From Frigoribacterium sp. SL97 (lineage in GTDB: Bacteria > Actinomycetota > Actinomycetes > Actinomycetales > Microbacteriaceae): a stretch of DNA of 64,000 nucleotides. This document shows positions 33,537 to 42,324 of this stretch, in pieces. The notes under the pieces are model-generated. The model searched no databases. It was given only the letters and a program-made list of their open reading frames with translations, and was not told the DNA's origin. The translations under genes were made by a program, and so were the position numbers. Positions within the stretch are counted from its first letter, which is position 1. Each line of letters starts with the position of its first letter. The stretch lies in the NCBI RefSeq assembly GCF_026625765.1, contig NZ_CP113062.1, positions 2,294,001 to 2,358,000 on the forward strand, given 5' to 3'.

Positions 33537-34280
33537 CTACCTGCGCTCGAGCTCGACGGGTCGGGTGCCGCTGGACTCGACGAGGACGGGGGTGTCATCG
33601 ACGAAGATCATCGTGACCTGCCGCACGTCGTCGCCGACGAGGACCGATGCGGAACGCTTCGGGTGCTCTGGCTGGTCCTCGAAGAGAGCTCGGAGGCCGG
33701 AAGTTTCGCTGGACTCCAACAGGTCGTCCATTCCCGCAGTCACCCCGTAGGTCTGCTGAGCCCAGTCGGCATAGGACTGAACCCAGGCAGTCTGGGCAGT
33801 CTCTCGCTGGCTGTCGGCGGCTGGGACGTACGGCAAGCAGCCGAACACGAGGCAGACGGCGCCTACAACGAGGAGCAGGACGGGCAGAGCGACTGCTCGC
33901 AGCGCCCAGGGCACTCTCGACCCCTCGAGAGGCAGCTTCCGCGCGTGCTCTCGCAGCTCGGCGACCGCCGCCGCGTGGGCGTCCTCGATGGCGGCCTCCT
34001 CGGACGTGAAACTCTCCATGGAGAGGTACTTCTTCTTGGGCCGTCGGAGCCCTGCAAGCGCTTCCTTCCGTGAGGCCTCGAGCTCCTTGATGCTGTCCTC
34101 GATGACGGCCTCTTGCATCTTCCGTCGGTCCGCGAGGGCGTTTTCGAGAGCGAGGTAAGCCCAAAAGGCCCCCGCGATGATGGCGAAGACGCTGGGGATC
34201 AGCAGGAGGTCCCACACGGAAGTGGGGATGCTTGCAGGTTCGGCCGCGGGAAGGGTCGTGGCCAGGAGGGTTGTGATCAT
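33537..34280 (-). CDS. Membrane protein of the tandem YGVT family (copy 4)
   Basis: This 247-residue protein has an N-terminal transmembrane helix (about 23-45), a long charged helical cytoplasmic segment (about 50-120), a second transmembrane helix (about 128-150) and the family domain (ADWAQQTYGVTAGMDDLL). It has its own cassette (leader MGEA at 34291), so it may be expressed separately from the three genes downstream. Confidence 0.75.
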   Translation of the reverse strand: MITTLLATTLPAAEPASIPTSVWDLLLIPSVFAIIAGAFWAYLALENALADRRKMQEAVIEDSIKELEASRKEALAGLRRPKKKYLSMESFTSEEAAIEDAHAAAVAELREHARKLPLEGSRVPWALRAVALPVLLLVVGAVCLVFGCLPYVPAADSQRETAQTAWVQSYADWAQQTYGVTAGMDDLLESSETSGLRALFEDQPEHPKRSASVLVGDDVRQVTMIFVDDTPVLVESSGTRPVELERR

Positions 34281-34310
34281 GCCTCACCCATGCGCGGCGT
34301 CGCTGGCAGG

Positions 34311-34799
34311 TCAGCTGCCGTAGGCCCGCAGAGCCCGCACGGTCTCGGCCCAGTCCCGCCCGTCCTCGCTGTTGGCTGCGGAGCCGGCCTTGTGCTCTTC
34401 GATGGCGGCGGCGATGTCTCGCCGGTCCGCTCGGGCGAGGCGTCCGGCGATGCGCCTGACTTCCTCTGCGACGAGCGACGGCATGTAGGTCTGCCGACCG
34501 AGGGCGTAGCGGACGGCGGGGAAGACGATGGCGGGCACGCTGACGTTCACCACGTCGACGGTGCCATCGGGTGCGGGCGTCGCTTCGAGAGCCCGGATGG
34601 CCGCCTGCCATGCGGTGGCGACGTCGGTGGGGACGAGGTCGAACCGGATATCGGTGCGGACGTCGCGGACGATGAGGGCGACCTCTGCCGCCTCGAGGGC
34701 GCCGGCGAGCCGGCCGACCTCGTTGGCGATGGCGTGGGCCGTGTCTCCGGTCTCGCCGACGCCCCATCGTGCTGCGCACAGGACGAGGACCTGCCGCAC
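34311..34799 (-). CDS. Hypothetical alpha/beta protein, start uncertain
   Basis: This protein of at least 162 residues begins at GTG 34799 (VRQVLVLCAARWG) in the conservative reading. The frame is open further upstream to a CTG at 34871 that overlaps the previous stop as CTGA, the same kind of overlap seen elsewhere here with ATG and GTG. The sequence has an alpha/beta pattern (VALIVRDVRTDIRFDLVP, VVNVSVPAIVFP) and a helical tail. No family is recognised. Confidence 0.6.
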   Translation of the reverse strand: MRQVLVLCAARWGVGETGDTAHAIANEVGRLAGALEAAEVALIVRDVRTDIRFDLVPTDVATAWQAAIRALEATPAPDGTVDVVNVSVPAIVFPAVRYALGRQTYMPSLVAEEVRRIAGRLARADRRDIAAAIEEHKAGSAANSEDGRDWAETVRALRAYGS

Positions 34800-34867
34800 G
34801 CCGACGGTGCCATCGGCCAGGGACTGGTCCGCGGGCGCCTCGGCCGGCGCCGGGCTGACGGCGGCGC

Positions 34868-36460
34868 TCAGCTCTCCACTCCGGCCGTGTAGTCGAGCAG
34901 CCACGCGAGGTTCTGCGCGTCGAGGTGGCGCTTGGCTCGGGTGATGGCGACGTAGAGGATCATCATCTCTTCGCTGCCGAGGGGGATGACCTCGCCGGCG
35001 TCGTCGAGCTTCGGCGGGCGGAAGTCGGCGCTGATGCGGACGTGGCGCCACTCGAGGCCCTTGGCGACGTGCACGGTGCTGATGACGACGTCGGCCTCAT
35101 CGACGGGGACGCAGGTGTCGATGGCGGCGATGATGTTCTCGGCGCCGGTGCGGACGATGACGTTGACCATGGAGCTGAGGCCTGCGTCGCCGTTGTCCTC
35201 GTCCGAGACGGACTCGAGGACGTCCTCCTAGCGCTTGAACGCCTTGAAGTCGGGGTGGGTCGTCCAGTGCTTCTCCTGCAGGTCGAGCGCGGCCTGAGCG
35301 ATGGCGCGGAGCTCCTGGGCCTTCTTCTCCCCGGCGATGCCGACCTTCTTGTCGCGGCCGAGCCAGTAGAGGATCTCGACCATCGCGCCGCCGTTGGTGC
35401 GGCAGAGGATGGCGTTCGGTTCGCGGTAGGAGTGCTTGTCGTAGTGGACGCTCGAGCGGAGGCCGGGGGTGCCGCGGACCATCTTCTTCGCGTCGAGCTG
35501 GCGGAGGGCGACGTTCGCGAACTCGGCGACGGCCTCACCGAAGCGGAACGACTGGGTGAGGTAGACGTGCTCGCCGCCGAAGAAGTCGAGGCTGTTGATG
35601 CTGCCGCGCCAGGCGTAGATGGCCTGGTGGCTGTCGCCGACGGCGACGATCTGCGAGTGCTCCTGGCCGAGGACGACGCCGGTCGTGGCGGGGTCGGAGT
35701 CCTGGGCCTCGTCGTAGAGGATGTACGAGTAGGGCAGCTTCGGGTTCGAGAGGGCCCACAGCTTGAGGTAGTGGCTGTGGTCGACGGGGAGCTGGCCGTT
35801 GAGGTCGCTGATGTCGGCCCAGAGGACCTTCGCCCAGCGGACGATCTCGTCGATGAACTCGGCCTCGGCTGCCTGCTCGGTCTGGACGGCCGCGGCGCGC
35901 TCGTCGGCGTCGCCGCTGGTGGCGCGGAGGGCGGCGTCGTTGAGGGTGAAGTTCAGGCGTCCCGGCACGGTGACGTGTGCGGGGAGGATGTCGGTGTCGG
36001 CGGTCTGGCAGAAGCGGCGGATGGTGTCGAGGACGACCTTCATCGCGGTCGGCGCCGCGATCTTGTGGACCATGTTGTAGCCCTTGATGTCCAGGCGGGA
36101 CATGCCGACGGTTCTGGCGTGCTCGGTGGGGCTCATGCGCTGCTTGAGGCGGGCGGCGCGGGGCGCGCCGAAGCCGCTGTAGGCGAGGGAGTGCGCCGTC
36201 CGACAGTCGACGTTCAGGCCGTGGAACTTGGCCTTGGCGTCCTGGGCGATGGCCTTGTTGAAGCTGAGGTAGAGCCCGCGACGGGCGGGGTCCTGCTGCG
36301 CGAGGAAGCGCAGGGTGCTCGTCTTGCCGGTCCCGGCGAGGGCGATGATGACGACGTTCTGGCCGGTGTTGAACAGGTCGATGGCCTGCTGCTGCTCGGA
36401 CGTCGGGGCGTATGCGGCGGGGGCAGGCGCGGTCGTCGGCGCCGGGGCTGTCAGTGTCAT
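34868..36460 (-). pseudogene. UvrD-like helicase interrupted by an in-frame TAG
   Basis: Reading from 36460, 410 residues carry the superfamily 1 motifs: Walker A ALAGTGKT (about 41-48), motif II ILYDEAQDSDP, motif III VGDSHQAIYAWRG and motif IV LTQSFRFGE. A TAG at 35228-35230 then stops the frame. The same frame continues without shift to 34868 and supplies the missing motif V (STVHVAKGLEW) and motif VI (YVAITRAKRHL). A single base change from TGG (Trp) would explain the stop. The distal part could also be translated from an ATG at 35170 as a 100-residue protein. The gene is thus broken, read through, or a genuine two-part helicase. The start cassette leader MGLA lies at 36471. Confidence 0.85.
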
Positions 36461-36482
36461 GCCAGGCCCATGCGCGGCAGGC

Positions 36483-37160
36483 TCAGTGCGCCGCTGCCGC
36501 CGCGGCGATCGGCTGCCCGAAGCTCGCGTAACGCTCGCCGTAGTGGCGGCCGACGCCGACCATGAAGCACATGAGTGACCCGAGCGTGGCCACGACGACG
36601 ACGCCGGTCAGGGTGCCGGGCTCATCGAACCGGGCGTCCGAGACGGTCACCGACCAGGCAGTCATGACGAGGGCGACCAAGGTGGATGTCGCCCGCCGCT
36701 GGGACACAGCGGCGCCGGCGCGACCGGCGACGGCCCGGAGGGCGCTCTGCAGCAAGCAGCCGGTCGTCCACGCACCGAGCAGTAGCGCGACGGCGACCGC
36801 GACGTAGCCACGCTCCGGTGCGAGGAGAACGGCGAAGATCCCGACGAACGCGGCGAGAGGTATCCCCTCGTGGAGCACTTGAAGCCAAGCCGGCGGATCG
36901 GTCCTGCTGATGGTGTCCTGCCAGGGCAGCGCGAACCAGGAGCGTCGGACGAGGAACCGGGCGGTGACGTAAGCGACGACGCCTGCGGCGAGGAGGCCGA
37001 CGACGGCGTTCATGTCTCCGTTCACAGCCGACACGAGAGCGGCGAGAAGGAGCAGCATCGGCGTCGTGAGGAGGAGCGACCCAGCGACGTACAGGGCCCG
37101 ATGCTTGCCGCCGGCGAGGTACGGCAGCGCGACGGTTGTGAGGGTGGTGGGGATGCTCAT
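36483..37160 (-). CDS. Multi-pass membrane protein
   Basis: This 225-residue protein has about six hydrophobic helices (first about 25-48, last about 190-210). No substrate or family is recognised. It sits between a small membrane protein and the interrupted helicase. Start ATG at 37160, 14 nt after the previous stop. Confidence 0.7.
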   Translation of the reverse strand: MSIPTTLTTVALPYLAGGKHRALYVAGSLLLTTPMLLLLAALVSAVNGDMNAVVGLLAAGVVAYVTARFLVRRSWFALPWQDTISRTDPPAWLQVLHEGIPLAAFVGIFAVLLAPERGYVAVAVALLLGAWTTGCLLQSALRAVAGRAGAAVSQRRATSTLVALVMTAWSVTVSDARFDEPGTLTGVVVVATLGSLMCFMVGVGRHYGERYASFGQPIAAAAAAH

Positions 37161-37174
37161 GGGGGTGAGTGGTC

Positions 37175-37381
37175 CTACGGCTTGATGGTGGAGACGGCGA
37201 TGTTGGGCGCGATGATCTGCAGCCCGTACCAGCCAGCGACGGTCGCGATGCCGAAGCCGATGGTCATGAGGGTCCACGACACGGCCGGGGGCGCATCTGG
37301 GTGGGTCACGAGGGTGACGAAGCCGGCGTTGTAGAAGCCGATGCCGACGAGCAGCCCTACGAATGCGGGTACCAGGTCCAT
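37175..37381 (-). CDS. Small two-helix membrane protein
   Basis: This 68-residue protein has two transmembrane helices (about 4-26 and 38-58). The ATG at 37381 has no ribosome site. The frame is open upstream to a CTG at 37441 that overlaps the TGA of a leader opened by GCCGCATGTCT (ATG 37464), so the true start may be that CTG, adding 20 residues. Confidence 0.65.
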   Translation of the reverse strand: MDLVPAFVGLLVGIGFYNAGFVTLVTHPDAPPAVSWTLMTIGFGIATVAGWYGLQIIAPNIAVSTIKP

Positions 37382-37475
37382 GGGTGTTGTGCCGTGCTTC
37401 TCGTCCGCTGACCCGCGGACGCTCGGAGGGTGCGCCGTCAGGTGGCGGCGCAGGATGAAGACATGCGGCGGACGG

Positions 37476-38468
37476 TCAGGCCGTCTGCGGATGCGCTCGG
37501 CCGGCTCGCCTGTCCTTGACCCGCTGGACCTTCTGCCAGGAGGAGAAGGCAGCGCCAGGTGCGGATGCGACGACGAGGTCGGCTTGGTTGAGCACGACCC
37601 AGGAGCCGGGGGCGATGTCGTCCCAGACGCGGATGACTCGGCGGTCTCCTGTGGTCGCGTCTTCGATGACGGCGTTGCCCTCGGCGACGGCGTTGACGAA
37701 GTGGATGGGCACACCCGTCGCAGCCGACACCTCGTTCAGCACCTCCCACGAGCGATGCTGCTTGAACCGTCGGCGGAGCGTTCCGAGAGAGGCCAGGCTG
37801 CGTTCGAGCAGTGCCCAGCCGGCGCTGGCGGTGATCAGGGCCGCTCCGGCCGCTCCGGTGAGCGGCGTCCCGAGAAGGGTGCTGGCGATTCCGGCGGCTG
37901 CCATGACACCGGTGAGGACGTACCCGACCTTGCGCGCGGGGCGGAAGAGCGTCAGCGTCCCGCCGACGAAGGACAGGAAGACGAACAGGTCAGCTTCGTG
38001 CGTACCCGCGACAGTGAGCCCAGCGACGATTGCCGCGAGGGCGATTCCTCCCGCGACGACGCGGACGGCGCTTCCTGCCGGGAGGACCCGCTTCCAGTCG
38101 ATGCCTCGCGGGTCCTTGCCTGTCTGAGGCTCGTAGGTGCGATCGGGGTCTGGTGCGACCCACTCCGGCTGCGAGGCAGCCATCGTGGGTGCTGACTTCG
38201 CCGCCGGAGGGGCTGCCGCGGCCGCCGGGGCCCTGAACTCGATGGTCCGGTCGTACCGCGCCCGCCTGAACTCGTCAGAGAGTGCGTGGTACGCGGCGTT
38301 CAGCGTCATCGTCATCGCTTCGCCCAGCGGACCGACAAGGTCCGGGTGGTGCTTGCGGATCAGGTGCCGGTACGCGTCGACGATCTCATCGCGTGTTGCG
38401 GTCGGCAGAACGCCCAGCACCTCGTAGTGGGTGGTGCTGGGCGTCTGCGGGGACGTGTCGGTGCTCAC
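37476..38468 (-). CDS. J-domain membrane protein
   Basis: This 330-residue protein has an N-terminal J domain at about residues 13-70 with the HPD motif (RKHHPDLVG), which stimulates Hsp70 ATPases. An Ala/Pro-rich linker follows, then two or three pairs of transmembrane helices (about 135-235) and a soluble C-terminal domain with a beta-rich segment (VIRVWDDIAPGSWVVLNQ). It may recruit the host DnaK to the membrane. GTG start overlaps the preceding stop (GTGA). Confidence 0.8.
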   Translation of the reverse strand: MSTDTSPQTPSTTHYEVLGVLPTATRDEIVDAYRHLIRKHHPDLVGPLGEAMTMTLNAAYHALSDEFRRARYDRTIEFRAPAAAAAPPAAKSAPTMAASQPEWVAPDPDRTYEPQTGKDPRGIDWKRVLPAGSAVRVVAGGIALAAIVAGLTVAGTHEADLFVFLSFVGGTLTLFRPARKVGYVLTGVMAAAGIASTLLGTPLTGAAGAALITASAGWALLERSLASLGTLRRRFKQHRSWEVLNEVSAATGVPIHFVNAVAEGNAVIEDATTGDRRVIRVWDDIAPGSWVVLNQADLVVASAPGAAFSSWQKVQRVKDRRAGRAHPQTA

Positions 38469-39097
38469 TCCGCCGAGGTCACCTCGATGGTGAAGCCGAC
38501 GCGGACGGTGACGAGAGCCTCCGGCACGATGTCCAGGTACTCGCGCAGGGTCGTCGGCTGCTTGAGCACGACGGGCTCGCGGACCTCGACGGACTGCGAC
38601 AGCTCGAGGATCTCGACGACCTTCGCCTCCTCCCCCTCGAGAGCCTCCTCGTAGTCGAGGACGGCGCCCTTGGAGCTGTCGATGGCGTTGATGCGGGCCT
38701 CGCTCACGAGGGAGGCGTACGCGTCCTCCGTGAGGGTCCAGGTGACGGGGCTCGGCACGATGGTGACGAGCTCGCTGTCGAGCAGACCGGAGCTGTCGAG
38801 CCAGCCGTCGACGTCGGCGTCCTCGGTGAAGTGCACGTGCAGGGAGAAGCTCGCCTCGTACTGGCCGACGAAGTCGACGACGCGGATGTCGCTGGCGACC
38901 GGGGCGTACCCGGAGCCGAAGGTGACGCCGTCGAGGGTCGACAGGAGCGAGTCGATGTAGCCGGCGGTCTCGCCTTCCGCTTGCTCCTGCGTCGGCACCG
39001 GCGGGAAGGTGAAGAGGATGTCGAAGCTGCCGGCGTTCAGGCGGCGTCGCGCGAAGCCGTCGATGGGCACGCGGACGATGGTGGCGTTCGTGGTCAT
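38465..39097 (-). CDS. Hypothetical beta-rich protein
   Basis: This 210-residue acidic protein alternates strands and helices (SFSLHVHFTEDADVDGW; a late AKVVEILELSQSVEVREP) and ends in TVRVGFTIEVTSAE. The rhythm is reminiscent of SIMPL-type oligomerising domains but this is weak. The ATG at 39097 has AGGAACGGA upstream. A variant cassette at 39142 is in frame and would add 15 residues; its hairpin matches the one at 25.7 kb. Confidence 0.65.
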   Translation of the reverse strand: MTTNATIVRVPIDGFARRRLNAGSFDILFTFPPVPTQEQAEGETAGYIDSLLSTLDGVTFGSGYAPVASDIRVVDFVGQYEASFSLHVHFTEDADVDGWLDSSGLLDSELVTIVPSPVTWTLTEDAYASLVSEARINAIDSSKGAVLDYEEALEGEEAKVVEILELSQSVEVREPVVLKQPTTLREYLDIVPEALVTVRVGFTIEVTSAE

Positions 39098-39169
39098 GTG
39101 GGCTTCCGTTCCTGGCGCCTTGGTGCGCCAGTTCAAAGACATGCGGCAGGTGCCGCGCATGACAGCGGC

Positions 39170-40225
39170 ATGACCCCCACCCCCGAGGGCGCAACGTCTG
39201 TCGCGCCGACGACAGCCGTGCCGCCGCATCTCACCGAGGCCTCTGGCGTCGACGCGCTACGCCGCGTCCTCCGCTGGCCCGTCATCGTCACCGTGGCCGT
39301 CATCATCGCCGTGGCGTTCCTGCTGTCCTTCCAGGCGCAGACCGACCTCGCCGTCGCCGCCAACATGGACCCGTCCGTCGCCTGGGGGCTGCCCGTCGTC
39401 ATCGACGGCACCATCCTCACCGGCACGTTCGCGACGATGCTGCTCGTTCATCACCGCCGGCGGAAGGCCCGCGCGATCGCCACCGGCTCCGCCATCCCCA
39501 CAGCACCCATCGAGCCGCGCAGCTCCTGGTACCCCTGGGCGGTCCTGCTGTCCTTCGGGGCCCTGTCCATCTGGATCAACTCCCTGCACGCCACCGCGCG
39601 CACCCCGGAGACGTGGGAGCTGCAGCTCATCGGCGCCGTGCCCCCGCTCGGCCTGCTGCTGTCCACGCACCTCCTCGTCCTCATCCTGCACAAGGCCAGC
39701 CAGACCACCGGCTCGCTCCCCATGCCGGTGACCGTCCCGCTCCTCGAGGAGCAGCCGTCGGCCGAGGCGGAGGGCGTCTCGGTGGACGAACCGGCCGAGG
39801 TGCCTGTGACGGAGGCCGTGGCCGTGGCGGCGCCGGCTCCTGCTGTCGAGCCGGTCGCGGTGCCGAGCCCCGTCGACGTGCCCGTGGCTCCTCCGGCTGC
39901 TCCGCCGGTGGCCCAAGTGGCCGCCGCTCTCGAGCGCGCCCCTGAGGCTCCGTCCGCCCCGGACGTGCCCGCGGCCTCAGCTCCTGCCCCGGCAGCGCCC
40001 GCGGCGGTCACCCCCGCTGCCGCTCCCCCGCGCGCCCGGACAGCGCCGGCTGCGAAGCGCGCTCCGGCCCTGACCCGGGACGAGGCGTACGGCCGCTACG
40101 TGGCCGAGCTCGAAGCGGGCCGACCCGTCACATCCGACGACATCGCGTCGTGGATGCACCTGTCCCCTGTCCGAAGCACCAAAACCCTCGAGCAGTTCGC
40201 TGCTCAGGTGAGAGAGGCTGCATGA
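39170..40225 (+). CDS. DUF2637-type membrane protein
   Basis: This 351-residue protein has four transmembrane helices in the first 175 residues, with FQAQTDLAVAANMDPSVAW between the first two, as in DUF2637 proteins of actinomycete plasmids (Spd-like spread proteins are one group). A long Ala/Pro/Val-rich linker (about 195-300) leads to a C-terminal helical domain with TRDEAYGRYVAELEAGRPVTS that looks like a small helix-turn-helix. Family members occur mainly on conjugative and integrative elements. ATGA-coupled to the leader MTAA at 39159. Confidence 0.75.
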   Translation: MTPTPEGATSVAPTTAVPPHLTEASGVDALRRVLRWPVIVTVAVIIAVAFLLSFQAQTDLAVAANMDPSVAWGLPVVIDGTILTGTFATMLLVHHRRRKARAIATGSAIPTAPIEPRSSWYPWAVLLSFGALSIWINSLHATARTPETWELQLIGAVPPLGLLLSTHLLVLILHKASQTTGSLPMPVTVPLLEEQPSAEAEGVSVDEPAEVPVTEAVAVAAPAPAVEPVAVPSPVDVPVAPPAAPPVAQVAAALERAPEAPSAPDVPAASAPAPAAPAAVTPAAAPPRARTAPAAKRAPALTRDEAYGRYVAELEAGRPVTSDDIASWMHLSPVRSTKTLEQFAAQVREAA

Positions 40226-40953
40226 ACTCCCCCGCAACCCTGACCCGCACCCGCCCGTACGACACTGCCGGCGGCTGGAACGAGCGCCGTGTGCACGCCG
40301 ACGGAGTCTCGTACTGGCGAGACGGCGAACTGCACCGCGCCGACGGTGACGCCGTCATCCGCGACGACCGCCGTGAGGCCTGGCTCTTCGGCGTGCAGCT
40401 CGAGACACCCGACCACGACCTCCGCGACCCGCTGAGCTTCGCTGGACAGACGAAGTCCGGCCGGCTCATCTGGCACGACCAGCGGGGTGCCATCCGAGCG
40501 ACGACCGTGATCAACGCCGCCGGCGTCTCAGAGACCCGGTGGTTCGACGCCGATGGCGAGCCGGAGGAGCACTGGCGCGGGAACTACCACGTGCGCCGTG
40601 TCCTCGGCACGGGTGAGGTCCGCTACTACAAGCAGCCCGAAGGCTCGAAGCCGATCCTTCACCGCGTCGACGGGCCCGCGGTCGAAGACGCCGCCAACGT
40701 CGTCCGTTCCGTCTGGTGCGTCGATGGCGCTCGTGTCGAGGGCCCGCTCGAGCTCCTCATCAAGCACACCGTCCGAGCGGAACAGGCCATGCAGCACGGC
40801 CGGCCGATCGTCCGGCTCCCGCTGACCGACGCTCAGAAGGGGCGCCTCCGCATCACGGTCATCAGCCACCCCGACACTGACCTCGCCTCCGACATCGCCA
40901 TCGCGTTCCCCGACGAGTACCACGCAGCCCTGCAGGCCATCCAGGAGGTCTAG
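40222..40953 (+). CDS. Hypothetical protein with repeated HR.DG.AV motifs
   Basis: This 243-residue protein overlaps the DUF2637 gene (ATGA). It contains short beta repeats of the type ELHRADGDAVI and LHRVDGPAVED that resemble the tandem tag repeats seen in some actinobacterial and phage proteins. Their role is unknown. The C-terminal 70 residues are helical. Confidence 0.65.
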   Translation: MNSPATLTRTRPYDTAGGWNERRVHADGVSYWRDGELHRADGDAVIRDDRREAWLFGVQLETPDHDLRDPLSFAGQTKSGRLIWHDQRGAIRATTVINAAGVSETRWFDADGEPEEHWRGNYHVRRVLGTGEVRYYKQPEGSKPILHRVDGPAVEDAANVVRSVWCVDGARVEGPLELLIKHTVRAEQAMQHGRPIVRLPLTDAQKGRLRITVISHPDTDLASDIAIAFPDEYHAALQAIQEV

Positions 40954-40983
40954 GCCGTCGGCCGCCTGCGTCACACTGGCTAC

Positions 40984-42015
40984 ATGACGAGCGACGACGC
41001 CCAGCTAACTTCGAGCCCAGGGCATGTTCCCGACAACGTCCTTGCTGCGGCCGTGCTGCCCTCGTTCAGCCCACTCAGCAGTCGGACACGCCTGCCCGAC
41101 GCGATGCGAGCTCCCGCCGAGACTGCTGTCCGGCTGCAGATGCTGGCCGATGCGGCACCGGCCTACGAGATGCGGGTCCTCGCAGCGTTCTCGGCACCCC
41201 GGCAGGGCGCGACGACAGAGCTTCTCGCGCTCCTCGCTTCCGCCGGGGAGCAGTTCGGGAACGCAGTGACCGCCTGCCTCGAGGGGCAACGATGGCTCTT
41301 GGCACCGGCAGCCGGAGGTCGCGAGGTCATGGGCGCCCGAGCGATGGCAGACGACGTCACCTACCGGCTTCTCTCGGTCTCGCACAACCTCGTCAACGCG
41401 GCCCTGAGGACACTGCACCTGTTCCCGCACTTCTCTGTCCGGCCCACGGGAATCCTGGCCAAGGCTGTCGATCTCATCGGTGCCGCTGGGAACGACCAGG
41501 AGCGCGATGCCTGGCTCAGCATGAACCCGAGCACGACCGAACGACTTCTCGTCGACGCCCAACGACAGGAGATCCCGGCGTTCCTCGCCCTGGCACAGCC
41601 TCTGAACGACCTCGCGAACACCCCACGGTGGGAATCAGTCGTCGAGCTGCGGCACAACGACTATCACCGACGCCGGGCGATGTCGCTTCCTGGCGGCATC
41701 TCGGCTGAGAGCCCGTGGTCCGAGGAGCCAGGCGACGGCGAACGCGCGACCGGCTTCGACCTCTTCAAGCAGTACACGCCCCCGGACCCTCGACCGATCG
41801 TCGATGACGCGGAGTGGGCACTCTTGACGCTCGGCTTGCTCATCGACAAGTGGCTCGACGACTGGGAGTCGTCCATGGCAGTCGTCAATGAGATGGCCAA
41901 CGCCGTCACGCACGAGGAAGCAGCCACGAGGAAACGCGAGCAGGACGAGGAGCGAGCTAGGCGTCAGCAGCAGCCCCGCGGCAACGCGGGGACGACGCAG
42001 GGGCGACGACAGTAG
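40984..42015 (+). CDS. Hypothetical helical protein
   Basis: This 343-residue protein is mainly helical, with a histidine-containing segment HNLVNAALRTLHLFPHF near 136 and ELRHNDYHRRRAMS near 220, and a charged Gln/Arg-rich tail. No family is recognised. TGGCTAC directly before the ATG suggests a short or absent 5' UTR; no ribosome site is seen. Confidence 0.65.
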   Translation: MTSDDAQLTSSPGHVPDNVLAAAVLPSFSPLSSRTRLPDAMRAPAETAVRLQMLADAAPAYEMRVLAAFSAPRQGATTELLALLASAGEQFGNAVTACLEGQRWLLAPAAGGREVMGARAMADDVTYRLLSVSHNLVNAALRTLHLFPHFSVRPTGILAKAVDLIGAAGNDQERDAWLSMNPSTTERLLVDAQRQEIPAFLALAQPLNDLANTPRWESVVELRHNDYHRRRAMSLPGGISAESPWSEEPGDGERATGFDLFKQYTPPDPRPIVDDAEWALLTLGLLIDKWLDDWESSMAVVNEMANAVTHEEAATRKREQDEERARRQQQPRGNAGTTQGRRQ

Positions 42016-42036
42016 GACGTCAGCCTGCGGAACGCC

Positions 42037-42324
42037 TCACTCGGACGGCGACACCGCGGCGACGCACTCCACGCACAGGCGGAAGCTCGCGTGGGACCGC
42101 TCGACCATGCCGGGGATCTGCTCGAGGGTGACCTCGCTGGTGTCCCAGGCGACGGTGGCGCCGCAGGCCGCGGGCCCGTCGGCGCCGCCGCCGCGGAACA
42201 TGCCCTGGTCGGTCAGCTGACGAATGTGGTGCGGTGAGGTGCCGGTGGCGGTCACCCGCTCACAGAGGGCGTAGCGGGGGCCGGCCGGCGCGGTCGGGAC
42301 GAGCTTGCTGAGCAGCTTCTTCAT
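42037..42324 (-). CDS. Small protein with Cys pair
   Basis: This 95-residue protein has cysteines at CERV, ACGA and CVEC that may form a zinc site. Function unknown. It overlaps the preceding gene (ATGA). Confidence 0.65.
   Translation of the reverse strand: MKKLLSKLVPTAPAGPRYALCERVTATGTSPHHIRQLTDQGMFRGGGADGPAACGATVAWDTSEVTLEQIPGMVERSHASFRLCVECVAAVSPSE

Noticed and set aside
34868..36460. General TAG recoding in this element
   Set aside because: Several intact genes, including ligA and the exonuclease neighbour region genes, end with TAG directly before control elements, so TAG functions as stop here.
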